This document shows, piece after piece, positions 36,066 through 45,134 of a stretch of DNA of 48,912 nt. Numbering within the stretch: position 1 is the stretch's first letter; each line of letters begins with the position of its first letter. Source of the DNA: Treponema sp. (lineage in GTDB: Bacteria > Spirochaetota > Spirochaetia > Treponematales > Treponemataceae). A model generated the notes under the pieces. It saw only the letters and a program-made list of their open reading frames with translations, did no database searches and was not told where the DNA came from. The position numbers and the translations under genes were made by a program. Where the stretch lies: assembly GCA_017470085.1 (NCBI GenBank), contig JAFUFE010000010.1, forward strand, positions 1 to 48,912, written 5' to 3'.

Positions 36066-37169
36066 TTAATTCAGATTCATCGGCATAATTATGTGAAAAT
36101 AATCTTTCTGTGGTTCTGGCCGCAACGTAATTGCCTTCATTGCTTCAGTAAATTCAATAGCAATAGTTTCAGCATCGATTACTTTCAGCGGATCTAAAAC
36201 ATACATATAATTTAGCGCAATCGTTATGTCTTCTCCGTCATACTGGCACGGAATTTCTTCTGATGCCGTTCCGATATCTGATTCAGGAGAAACGAGTGTC
36301 AAAGTATCTGCAGAAATCTTAAACAACAGGCGGCTCACCTTTTTGTCAATCATGATGGTCGTACGTTTCAAAGCAGCTTCCAAATCAATTTTGTTTACCT
36401 GAAATAAATATGCCTGTTTTTCAGGAATCACTTTCTGATAATTCGGAAACTGGCCATCAAGCAATAGTGAAGAAAACTCATAACTACCGAACTTTATAAA
36501 GATGATTTTATCAACCAACGCTACAAAAATATTTCCTTCATCAGATGCATGTTTCAAAACACAATTCAAAATTTTTGTCGGCACGATTGCCGCTGGAAAA
36601 TCAGCAATCGATTGCGCAATCGGTTTTGATATATACGAAAGCCGTCGACCATCAGTAGCTACCATAGTAAGGTTGTCTCCGTCTTTTGTAAAATAAACTC
36701 CCGTCATAAAAAAACGCTGTGCATCTTCTGAAACTGCGAATATAGTCTGCATAATCATTTCTTTAAATTCTTTTGCAGGTATTTCAAAAAATGGCGCATC
36801 TACGGCGGGTACAATATCGGGAAATTTATCGCTCGCAATGCTTTTCAACTGAAAGCGAATTTTTTTAGCGCGCGGCTTGATAGTTACTTTTATGTCTTCT
36901 TTATCAAACTCAATTTCACCGTCTGGTACCGCAGAAAGGATACTCATAAATTTATCACAAAATATCGTTGTGTCGCCATCTTCAACAACATCGACGGGAA
37001 TGCGCGTTGTAAAATTAAGCGATGAATCAGACGCTTTTATAACGAGCGCATTATTTTCTGCTCGTAGATAAATATTCGACAAAATCGAGAGTGGACTTTT
37101 ATTTGTAATAATTTCTTGTGCAATTGCGATTTCTTTTAGCAGTGCATCTCTGTCAAAGGTAAACTTCAT
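36066..37169 (-). CDS. dnaN: DNA polymerase III beta subunit (sliding clamp)
   Basis: 367 residues. Homodimeric ring that tethers DNA polymerase to the template. MKFTFDRDALLKEIAIAQEII start, three repeated clamp domains, and C-terminal FHIIMPMNL ending in the clamp M-P-M-x-L motif. SD AGGAG favours the ATG at 37169 (9 nt) over an ATG two codons earlier. The leader upstream holds the oriC-like region. Confidence 0.94.
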   Translation of the reverse strand: MKFTFDRDALLKEIAIAQEIITNKSPLSILSNIYLRAENNALVIKASDSSLNFTTRIPVDVVEDGDTTIFCDKFMSILSAVPDGEIEFDKEDIKVTIKPRAKKIRFQLKSIASDKFPDIVPAVDAPFFEIPAKEFKEMIMQTIFAVSEDAQRFFMTGVYFTKDGDNLTMVATDGRRLSYISKPIAQSIADFPAAIVPTKILNCVLKHASDEGNIFVALVDKIIFIKFGSYEFSSLLLDGQFPNYQKVIPEKQAYLFQVNKIDLEAALKRTTIMIDKKVSRLLFKISADTLTLVSPESDIGTASEEIPCQYDGEDITIALNYMYVLDPLKVIDAETIAIEFTEAMKAITLRPEPQKDYFHIIMPMNLN

Positions 37170-37199
37170 ATGCATTATCTCCTATAAAAGTAGTTATGG

Positions 37200-37438
37200 C
37201 AGCACGATCAATGCCTTTTCCGCCTTTACTGTTAATTATTAAATTTATAAATTTAATAATACATAATAATAAGCGCGTGGATAATGTGGATATCTTATAT
37301 AACTGGTATTGTTATAATAAGTTGTCCTTGTGTATAACAATGAACTGTTGTTCACTTGTTTTTCACTTTTCCACCGAACGCCTATTTATACACAGGTTAT
37401 CCGCTCTATGATATCATATTATCAACTGTTTTGTCTCT
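37200..37438. other. oriC: Probable chromosomal replication origin (oriC) between dnaN and dnaA
   Basis: Four 9-mers close to the DnaA box TTATNCACA: TTATCCACG (minus, 37276-37284), ATATCCACA (minus, 37285-37293), TTATACACA (minus, 37329-37337) and TTATACACA (plus, 37386-37394). A weaker TTTTCCACC lies at 37367-37375. An AT-rich run, 37229-37270, almost free of G and C, is a candidate unwinding element. Genes to the left are on the minus strand for 9.9 kb; those to the right of dnaA are on the plus strand. oriC by features and place, not proven. Confidence 0.7.
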
Positions 37439-38830
37439 TTATTTTTTATAATTTTTTATCTCCCTCATCAGCTGTTGTATCCGCATAGCAAGCGTTGAAT
37501 CAGTTTTGAGCTGTTCATTGATTTTCTCATATGAATGCATAATTGTAGAGTGATCGCGTCCGCCAAATTCTTGCCCGATTTCAGTATATGAATATTCAGT
37601 CATTTCTCTGCATATGTAGATGGCAATGTGCCGGGGAATGACGAATTTTTTTGCTCGCTTCGGTTTGTTTATATCGCTTACAGAGATATTGTAAAAATCC
37701 GCAATCACTTTTTGAATAATTTCTATCGAAATATTTTCTGTTGAAACTACAGTAAAAATATCGCGGAGCTGTTCTTGTGCAATATCTATAGTCAGTGGTT
37801 TCTGTACGATTTCTGCATATCCAATCATTTTGTTTAGTGCCGCTTCCAAATCGCGTACATTGGTTTCTACATTTTGTGCAATATAGTCGATCACTTCTGG
37901 CGGAATATCTTTTTTTTGCAGTTCAAGTTTTTTCTGGAGAATTGCACGACGTGTTTCATAATTGGGAGGATTCATGTCTATTGAAGTACCTGACGACAGC
38001 CGACTTTGCATACGCTCTGAAAACTCTTTCAATTCTTTAATTGGGCGGTCACAGGTAAAAACAATTTGTTTATTTGCATCACGCAGCGCATTAAAAGTGT
38101 AGAACAGCTCTTCTTGTGTGCCGGCTTTTCCCTGCAAAAAATGAATATCATCGATGAGCAAAACGTCAAGATTCCGGTACTTTGATTTAAATTGATCAGC
38201 TTTTTTTGCAGTCAATGAGGCGGTAAATTCATTGGTAAATGATTCTGCTGAAATGTAGCAAATTTTAAGTGGTTCTGGACTGTTTTCGTAAATATAATTT
38301 CCAATCGATTCCATAAGGTGTGTTTTTCCTAAACCGGATCCCCCGTAAAACAGCAGCGGATTACGACCTGCCTGTTTTCCCGGTTCTTTTGCCACGGCAA
38401 ATGCTGCCAAATACGCAAAATTGTTGTTTTCTCCTGGAACAAATGTCTCAAATATAAAATCTGAACGAAGCTGAGGATGCGGTTTCTTTTTTTCTGGTTT
38501 TTGAGTGATAGCAATTTTTTCTGACGGTTTTTTTCTGCTGTCCGACTCAGCGGATTTTCCAATTTCGGCTATAACCGGCCTGAGATCGATATTTTTTTGC
38601 CCTGACAATACTTCAATTTTTTTGATGACTTCTTTTATATAGCCTTTTGAAGTCATTTGCTGCCATAGAAATTCAGACGGTACGGAAACAGCGATAGTGT
38701 TTTGATGGTCGTTTATATAGGTTAAATTAAAATATAATTTAAAGTCATCTTCTTTGTTTTTTTCTTTGTACTCATCATGGATTTCTTCCAGTGCACGGTT
38801 AAAAATTGCTCTGTATGTTTCTGTTTCCAT
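37439..38830 (-). CDS. dnaA: Chromosomal replication initiator protein DnaA
   Basis: 463 residues. Binds DnaA boxes and melts oriC. Walker A GGSGLGKTHL, Walker B LLIDDIHFLQGK, sensor FTCDRPIKELKEFSERMQSRL, and the domain IV DNA-binding signature GRDHSTIMHSYEKI. The ATG at 38830 (METETYRAIF) gives the usual domain I; the open frame continues upstream without similarity. TTGCAA (38866-38861), 17 bp, TATTAT (38843-38838) ends 8 nt before the ATG, and no Shine-Dalgarno exists, so the mRNA is probably leaderless. Divergent from gyrB. Confidence 0.95.
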   Translation of the reverse strand: METETYRAIFNRALEEIHDEYKEKNKEDDFKLYFNLTYINDHQNTIAVSVPSEFLWQQMTSKGYIKEVIKKIEVLSGQKNIDLRPVIAEIGKSAESDSRKKPSEKIAITQKPEKKKPHPQLRSDFIFETFVPGENNNFAYLAAFAVAKEPGKQAGRNPLLFYGGSGLGKTHLMESIGNYIYENSPEPLKICYISAESFTNEFTASLTAKKADQFKSKYRNLDVLLIDDIHFLQGKAGTQEELFYTFNALRDANKQIVFTCDRPIKELKEFSERMQSRLSSGTSIDMNPPNYETRRAILQKKLELQKKDIPPEVIDYIAQNVETNVRDLEAALNKMIGYAEIVQKPLTIDIAQEQLRDIFTVVSTENISIEIIQKVIADFYNISVSDINKPKRAKKFVIPRHIAIYICREMTEYSYTEIGQEFGGRDHSTIMHSYEKINEQLKTDSTLAMRIQQLMREIKNYKK

Positions 38831-38837
38831 GGTATTG

Positions 38838-38866
38838 ATAATAACCGCCTTTACTTTTTTTTGCAA
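38838..38866 (-). promoter_or_regulatory. dnaA promoter (leaderless)
   Basis: On the minus strand: TTGCAA (38866-38861), 17 bp, TATTAT (38843-38838); the A of the ATG is at 38830. No Shine-Dalgarno. No DnaA box is seen in the 165-bp dnaA-gyrB gap, so DnaA autoregulation here is not apparent. Confidence 0.6.
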
Positions 38867-38995
38867 TATAAGTATACTAATGTCTGTATTTTCTAATAAA
38901 ATAGGTATATAAAGTAACTGATAGTGGTAATTTTTCAAAATGGCAGCACATATCGGTACACGTGCATGCAGTTGATTCAATAGATTGAGGGAAAA

Positions 38996-40918
38996 ATGAA
39001 CACATCTGCGGATTATTCGGCGAGCAGTATACAAGTTTTAAAAGGACTTGAGGCGGTCCGTAAGCGGCCGGGCATGTATATCGGCTCAACAGGACCAAAC
39101 GGGCTCCATCATCTGGTATACGAAGTCGTTGACAACAGCATTGACGAATCAATGGCCGGATTTTGCGACCGCATAGTCGTAACGCTTGAAAAAGACGATG
39201 TGTGCCGCATAGAAGACAACGGCCGCGGAATTCCGGTGGATATTCATCCGACTGAAAAAGTTAGTGCACTTGAGCTTGTATTAACGCGTCTACATGCGGG
39301 CGGCAAGTTCAATAAATCCGCATACAAAGTATCTGGCGGTTTGCACGGTGTGGGCGTTAGCTGCGTAAATGCACTTTCAGTGTGGATGGAGGCGACGGTT
39401 GAAACAAATGGAAAAAAGTATTGCCAGCGGTATGAAAAAGGCATCCCAAAGACACAAGTGGAAGAAATCGGTACAACTGACCGCCATGGTACCACTATCC
39501 GCTGGAAAAGCGACCCTACGATTTTTACCGAAACAACAACGTATGATTTTGATGTGCTTGCCAAACGGCTCCGCGAGCTTGCCTTTTTGAACAGCGGCAT
39601 TACGATTGTATTTCGGGACGAACGCCTTGAAACGCCGAAAGAAACTGTGCTTCGTTTTGAAGGCGGTATCAAAGAGTTCGTTACTTATATAGACGAAGGT
39701 AAAACCGTCCTGCCTGCGGAGCCGATTTACCTTATGGGTACAGAAAACGACGTGATTACAGAAGTTGCGCTACAGTATTATGATGGCTATAGCGAAAACA
39801 TCTTTTCATATGTGAATGATATCAATACGGTTGAAGGCGGCACACATCTGGATGGATTTAAAGTTGCTTTAACTTTTGTGCTCAACAGATTTCTTGAAAA
39901 TAACGCAAAATTGTCAAAAAAGATAGACAAGGACGAAAAGTTGACTGGTGACGATGTTCGCGCCGGATTGACGGTAGTATTGTCACTCAAAGTGCCAGAA
40001 CCGCAGTTTGAAGGGCAAACTAAGACCAAACTCGGTAATACCGATGTTCGTTCAATAGTCGATTCACTTGTCAAAGAAAAGTTAACGCTCTATTTTGAAC
40101 AAAATCCCGCCGTTTTAGAAAAAATTCTTGAAAAAGCCGTAAACGAGGCGAACGCCCGTGTGGCAGCACGAAAAGCAAAAGAGGCCACCCGCCGGAAAAG
40201 CGGACTTGACAGTTTTGGGCTTCCTGGCAAACTGTCTGACTGTTCCTCAAAAATCCCTGCGGAGTGCGAAGTTTACATCGTTGAGGGGGATTCAGCGGGT
40301 GGCTCTGCAAAAAAGGGGCGCGATTCAAAACATCAGGCTATTTTACCGCTGTGGGGCAAAATGCTCAACGTTGAAAAAACGCGCATCGACAAGGTAATCA
40401 ACAACGACAAGCTTGAACCGGTCATTGCGACGCTCGGCACGGGAATTGGTAAAGACTTCAATATCAATAAATTGCGCTATCATAAAATCATCATCATGGC
40501 GGATGCCGATGTTGACGGTTCTCACATCCGTACCTTGCTGCTGACGTTTTTTTTCCGCTATATGCCGCAAATTATCGAAGGTGGCTATGTCTATCTAGCA
40601 ATGCCGCCGCTGTACAAGGTGTCGTATAATAAAAAAACATGGTATGTATACGACGACGATGAAAAAACAGGCATTTTAAAGGAGCTCGGAGAAAACGGTT
40701 CAAAAGCATCCGTTCAGCGGTACAAAGGTTTAGGCGAAATGGACGGTACACAGCTGTGGGAGACGACCATGGATCCTGAAACTCGCAAAATGAAACAGGT
40801 AACCATACCTGATGCCGTTGCTGCCGACCGTATTTTTTCTGTCTGCATGGGCGAAGAAGTAGAGCCGCGCCGTCGATTCATTGAAGAAAACGCACTGTAT
40901 GCCAATTTGGACATATAG
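38996..40918 (+). CDS. gyrB: DNA gyrase subunit B
   Basis: 640 residues. ATPase half of DNA gyrase, which adds negative supercoils. N-terminal GHKL ATPase: VDNSIDESMAGF, IEDNGRGIPVD, KVSGGLHGVGVSCVNALS. TOPRIM: EGDSAGGSAKKGRDSKHQAILPLWGKMLNVEKT and IIMADADVDGSHIRTLLL. C-terminal QRYKGLGEMDGTQLWETTMDP. The Trp in PLWGK stands where most GyrB proteins have Lys or Arg. SD GAGGG. Divergent from dnaA, 30 nt before gyrA. Confidence 0.96.
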   Translation: MNTSADYSASSIQVLKGLEAVRKRPGMYIGSTGPNGLHHLVYEVVDNSIDESMAGFCDRIVVTLEKDDVCRIEDNGRGIPVDIHPTEKVSALELVLTRLHAGGKFNKSAYKVSGGLHGVGVSCVNALSVWMEATVETNGKKYCQRYEKGIPKTQVEEIGTTDRHGTTIRWKSDPTIFTETTTYDFDVLAKRLRELAFLNSGITIVFRDERLETPKETVLRFEGGIKEFVTYIDEGKTVLPAEPIYLMGTENDVITEVALQYYDGYSENIFSYVNDINTVEGGTHLDGFKVALTFVLNRFLENNAKLSKKIDKDEKLTGDDVRAGLTVVLSLKVPEPQFEGQTKTKLGNTDVRSIVDSLVKEKLTLYFEQNPAVLEKILEKAVNEANARVAARKAKEATRRKSGLDSFGLPGKLSDCSSKIPAECEVYIVEGDSAGGSAKKGRDSKHQAILPLWGKMLNVEKTRIDKVINNDKLEPVIATLGTGIGKDFNINKLRYHKIIIMADADVDGSHIRTLLLTFFFRYMPQIIEGGYVYLAMPPLYKVSYNKKTWYVYDDDEKTGILKELGENGSKASVQRYKGLGEMDGTQLWETTMDPETRKMKQVTIPDAVAADRIFSVCMGEEVEPRRRFIEENALYANLDI

Positions 40919-40948
40919 ACAGCCTATACATTTACTGGGAAATTACAG

Positions 40949-43405
40949 ATGGAAGAGATAAAGACAAAAGAAGGCGGTACGGTTATCCGCATTCCGATTG
41001 AGGCAGAGGTAAAGCAGGCGTATATCGACTATTCTATGTCGGTCATAACGAGCCGTGCACTTCCCGACGTGCGCGACGGCTTAAAGCCAGTGCATCGCCG
41101 AATTCTGTACGCCATGGATGAGCTCGGGCTGCGGAGTTCTGGCGCGACCCGTAAGTGTGCCAAAATTGTTGGTGATGTGCTCGGAAAATACCACCCACAC
41201 GGTGATGCGTCTGTCTATGATGCGCTGGTACACTTGGGGCAGGATTTTTACCTGCGCTATCCGGTTATTACTCCGCAGGGCAATTTCGGCACGATAGCAG
41301 GGGATCCTGCTGCTGCATACCGTTATACTGAAGCAAAAATGGCAAAACTTGCCGAAGAAATGGTCGCCGACATCGAAAAAAATACGGTTGATTTTATTCC
41401 CAATTTTGATGAAACGACGAAAGAACCGACTGTCTTGCCGGCAAAGTTGCCATATCTGCTCGCTAATGGTACATCGGGAATCGCTGTCGGTATGGCAACT
41501 AATATGCCGCCGCATAATGTGCGCGAAATAGCCGCCGCCGTTTCTGCCTATATCGACAATCCGGATATCTCAATCGATGAATTGATTGCGCATATCAAAG
41601 GGCCTGATTTCCCAACAGGCGGCATTATTTTCGGTACGGCCGGCATCAAACAGGCATATAAAACCGGACGCGGTAAGATTGTTGTACGCGGGCGGTTTAC
41701 CATAGAAACGGCAAAATCCGGTAGAGAATCGATTGTCTTCACCGAAGTACCGTATACGGTGAACACTAAAACGCTCTGTGAACGCATCGGGGAATTGGCA
41801 CGCAATAAAGACATTGAAGGCATTTCCGGTATCAATGACGAAAGCTCTGACCGTACCGGTATGCGTATCGTTATCGATCTGAAACGCGGTGCGATTACAA
41901 AAATCGTCTTAAATCAACTGTTCGCCAAGACAGCGCTCCAGTCGAATTTTCATGTGATAAACCTTGCGCTTGTAAAAGGTCGTCCGGAAATTCTAAACCT
42001 CAAACAGCTTATTCAGCATTTTGTGGCGCACCGCGATGAAGTGGTTACGCGCCGTACGCAGTTTGAGCTCGATAAAGCACTCGCTCGTGCCCATATTCTT
42101 GAGGCGCTCATCGTTGCTATAAATAACATCGACGAAGTGATAAAAATTATCCGGGGTAGCCGCGATACCGAAGAAGCTAAAAATAATCTTAAATCTCGTT
42201 TTGAATTTGACGACGTTCAAGCACAGGCGATTGTTGACATGCAGCTCAAGCGGCTAACACATCTTGAGATTGAAGATTTGCAAAAAGAACTCGCTGAACT
42301 GCGTGCGCTTATCGAATATCTCCGCGATCTTTTGGCGCATCATGAAAAAATCCTTGCACTTGTTAAATCAGAGACGAATGAAATTGCAGAAAAATACGGC
42401 GACGATCGCCGCACAGATATTGTCTTGAATGAAATTGGTGCGATAAATACTGAAGATATGATAAAAGAGGAAGAAGTTGTCGTGCTCATTTCAAAGCTTG
42501 GTTATATAAAGCGTATCGCGGTAACACAATACAAAAAACAAGATCGTGGCGGTAAAGGTAGCAACAGTGCATCTTTAGTGGAAGATGACTACATCAATCA
42601 GATTTTTATCGGTTCCACACATGACATCATGTTGTTTATCACGAGCGAAGGGAAAGCCTATTGGCAGAAGGTACATGAAATACCTGAAGCTTCTAAAACG
42701 AGCCGCGGGTCGCACATAAAAAGTTTACTCGCCGTAACCGCAAACGAAGAGATCACCGCGATAGTGACGCTCAAGGAATTCAGTGAAAAACAGTTTTTGT
42801 TTATGACCACCATGAACGGAGTAGTAAAGAAAACGTATACACAGGAATACGCGCATGCTAAAGCCAAAGGTATTATCGCTATAAAGCTTGATGAAGGCGA
42901 TAAACTGGTGAGCGCAGTTTTGACCGATGGACAGAATGAACTCTTTTTGGTTTCTCGGCGCGGCAAAGCATTGCGTATTACAGAAGAAACCGTTCGCTTT
43001 ATGGGGCGGGCAAGCCACGGTATAAAAGGTTTAAAATTGACAGAGGATGATGAAGTCGCCGCGGCTGTTAAAATGGAACCGGGAAAGAACATTCTCCTTT
43101 TGACTGAAAAGGGATATGGAAAACGCGTTCGTCCAGAAGACTTTAACCCGCACGGTCGGGGAACCGGCGGTCAACGTATTTTTGGTAACACAGAAGAACG
43201 CGGTGAAATTATTGGGGCGCTTTCAGTGGCAGATACCGATGAAGTTGTGTGCATCACCAGTCAGGGTAAGTCGATTCGTATCGCGGTGGCAGGCATCAAT
43301 ATTCAGGGGGCAGGTTCTACCGGCGTTACCGTGGTTAAAATTGACAGCCCGGATTATTTGGTCGGCATTGACTGTGTGGCAGATGAAAAAAAGGACAAGG
43401 CATAG
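40949..43405 (+). CDS. gyrA: DNA gyrase subunit A
   Basis: 818 residues. DNA-breaking subunit; catalytic Tyr126 in YRYTEAKM. The quinolone region reads HPHGDASVYD (82-91): Ala87 is at the place of E. coli Ser83, while Asp91 (E. coli Asp87) is kept. The C-terminal pinwheel contains the GyrA box QDRGGKG, needed for negative supercoiling. Starts 30 nt after gyrB, as one transcript. No strong terminator; a TTGCCGG-TA-CCGGTAA stem follows the stop. Confidence 0.96.
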   Translation: MEEIKTKEGGTVIRIPIEAEVKQAYIDYSMSVITSRALPDVRDGLKPVHRRILYAMDELGLRSSGATRKCAKIVGDVLGKYHPHGDASVYDALVHLGQDFYLRYPVITPQGNFGTIAGDPAAAYRYTEAKMAKLAEEMVADIEKNTVDFIPNFDETTKEPTVLPAKLPYLLANGTSGIAVGMATNMPPHNVREIAAAVSAYIDNPDISIDELIAHIKGPDFPTGGIIFGTAGIKQAYKTGRGKIVVRGRFTIETAKSGRESIVFTEVPYTVNTKTLCERIGELARNKDIEGISGINDESSDRTGMRIVIDLKRGAITKIVLNQLFAKTALQSNFHVINLALVKGRPEILNLKQLIQHFVAHRDEVVTRRTQFELDKALARAHILEALIVAINNIDEVIKIIRGSRDTEEAKNNLKSRFEFDDVQAQAIVDMQLKRLTHLEIEDLQKELAELRALIEYLRDLLAHHEKILALVKSETNEIAEKYGDDRRTDIVLNEIGAINTEDMIKEEEVVVLISKLGYIKRIAVTQYKKQDRGGKGSNSASLVEDDYINQIFIGSTHDIMLFITSEGKAYWQKVHEIPEASKTSRGSHIKSLLAVTANEEITAIVTLKEFSEKQFLFMTTMNGVVKKTYTQEYAHAKAKGIIAIKLDEGDKLVSAVLTDGQNELFLVSRRGKALRITEETVRFMGRASHGIKGLKLTEDDEVAAAVKMEPGKNILLLTEKGYGKRVRPEDFNPHGRGTGGQRIFGNTEERGEIIGALSVADTDEVVCITSQGKSIRIAVAGINIQGAGSTGVTVVKIDSPDYLVGIDCVADEKKDKA

Positions 43406-44153
43406 CTCTGTTGCCGGTACCGGTAATAGGAATGCGGTTATCAGTTTGTAATTATTTTTTGAAAAATCTAAAAATCATCTGCGGTAAGCCGTGTACCCGA
43501 CTAGTGCCGTGACGTAATACGGTAACGCGGAGACGTCAATCGTGCAACGTGCAGTGACATGCATGCAGACGTACGGATTGGAAAAAGCAAAAACTTCTTT
43601 ATATCTCTTTATCCCTTAAACGTGGATGATGCAAAAGTCAATATGTAATAGTGCTGTGTTAGCTGCACAGGATAGTGCAGTATAAATCTGGATAAAAAAA
43701 GGGCTTGCTGTTGGTGTTTGTCTTTTGTGTAGGTTGCAGACTGTTTATCGATTTGCTGGTTGTCGGTGTGTTGCCACCTGCTGCAGAAGACGAAAACAGA
43801 AGGACGTATAAAAGATAATGGGTAATGGAAGTAGACAGATGCTGCGTATTGGCAGTTTGTCGGTGACTGCGGCAAGGAATTTCCTTATGGAAGCTGGGCA
43901 AAAAAATAATTAACGAACGGTCGTATATTAAATATTCCGGATGGCTAACCAAGCAGTTGCTATTATATGATAATTAAAGAAATTATTTTTGATTAACAGT
44001 ATTGACAAAATAGAAAATATGGTATGTACTAAAAATACGGGAAATGAGTAATTTTATTACTTAAAGCGGTGGATGTACATCAGGCAATTGGTCGGTCAAA
44101 AGAAAGGAGTCTTGCGGCCGGCCATTTTATTTTAACAAGAACAATGGTCAATG

Positions 44154-44183
44154 TTATCCACAAGTTTTAAACATTGTGGATAA
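44154..44183. other. Inverted pair of consensus DnaA boxes
   Basis: TTATCCACA at 44154-44162 and TGTGGATAA at 44175-44183 are perfect, oppositely oriented DnaA boxes separated by 12 bp. A third, TTATCTACA (44205-44213), differs at one base. Strong matches, but too few boxes to call a full origin; a DnaA-titrating or second initiation site is possible. Confidence 0.75.
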
Positions 44184-44231
44184 TTTTGCTCTAGGTTATC
44201 TGATTTATCTACACAATATCTATTTATGGAC

Positions 44232-44247
44232 TGTTTCACGTGAAACA
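44232..44247. other. parS site 1 (ParB binding)
   Basis: TGTTTCACGTGAAACA, a perfect 16-bp palindrome matching the ParB consensus for chromosome partition. parA and parB are not in the window. Confidence 0.9.
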
Positions 44248-44495
44248 AAAATTGGAGATTTATATTTTGTGATAAAAATAATATATTATTTTTTTGAATT
44301 ATTTTGGGGAAGAAAGCTTTGTATTATTAATTATATAATAAAAATACTTGAGTATGCGATTCTAGTGAAAAAATTATCAATGGCAAATAAAAGAATTAAT
44401 TTATGCAGTATTTGATTACTGATAAAACTATAATAAATATCGGTTATTGTAGCTTCTGTGCGGTGAACAGAGAAAACGATTTCTACGGTATGAAT

Positions 44496-44511
44496 TGTTT
44501 CACGTGAAACA
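44496..44511. other. parS site 2 (ParB binding)
   Basis: The same 16-mer as at 44232, 264 bp further on; its palindrome extends three more bases on each side (44493-44514). Two copies close together suit a ParB loading centre near the origin. Confidence 0.9.
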
Positions 44512-45134
44512 ATTATTTTGACAAAATAGTATAATATATGCTTATAACTAACGACCGATAGTTTGTTATCATTGTAAATAAGCTGAAAAATGTGAAAAAC
44601 AGCGATGTACGGCTCAATGGCAACAGTTTATGTACTTCTTATTTTGAGAAAATGGTCTGTAGAAAGCAAAAAATATACGAGGCTAAACTTGAAAAACCGG
44701 TTTTGCTGCGGTACGGACACACGAATACAAATATTTCTTAAATTAGCTATTTCTAAAAATAGGTGAATTGTTCTGTTGTGGTAAAATCAATATTCGTCTC
44801 GGCCATGTGGCGTTTGTCGGTTGGGTGTGTTCCGGCGTAAAACAAGGGAAAGGTGCAGTGCGGCGTAAAACGAGTGCGTGTTGTAACGTGTTGTTTTTGT
44901 ATAGCAGAAGAGAATACTGACGGTGTTACTATCGATTTGTTTATAGTTTTTATACGATGATAGTATGCCGGTTATGCGTTAAAAAATACACCACAAATTG
45001 AACGGCGGACACACTGCCAGTGAACTGTCTTTGAAAATTTGATAGTACATTTGTGTTGCTGTTTTAATGCATAATATATCTGTGTTTTTGTTTATTCGGA
45101 ATCTAAAGGTGGTTCAGAGGAACAGTAGTGCTGT

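Larger units (their letters stand above)
43406..45134. other. 1.7-kb gene-free region after gyrA with DnaA boxes and parS sites
   Basis: No protein gene is convincing: short open frames here have no Shine-Dalgarno and cross the parS sites. The sequence becomes strongly AT-rich after 43.9 kb. It contains an inverted pair of perfect DnaA boxes, two parS sites (both listed separately) and a repeated TTGACAAAATAG near 43998-44015 and at 44518-44529, the first with a TGTACT 17 bp downstream. No structured RNA was recognised. Confidence 0.75.

Noticed and set aside
44176-44415. Open frame of 79 codons crossing parS site 1
   Set aside because: Very AT-rich, no ribosome-binding site, and overlaps a DnaA box and a parS site; a chance frame.
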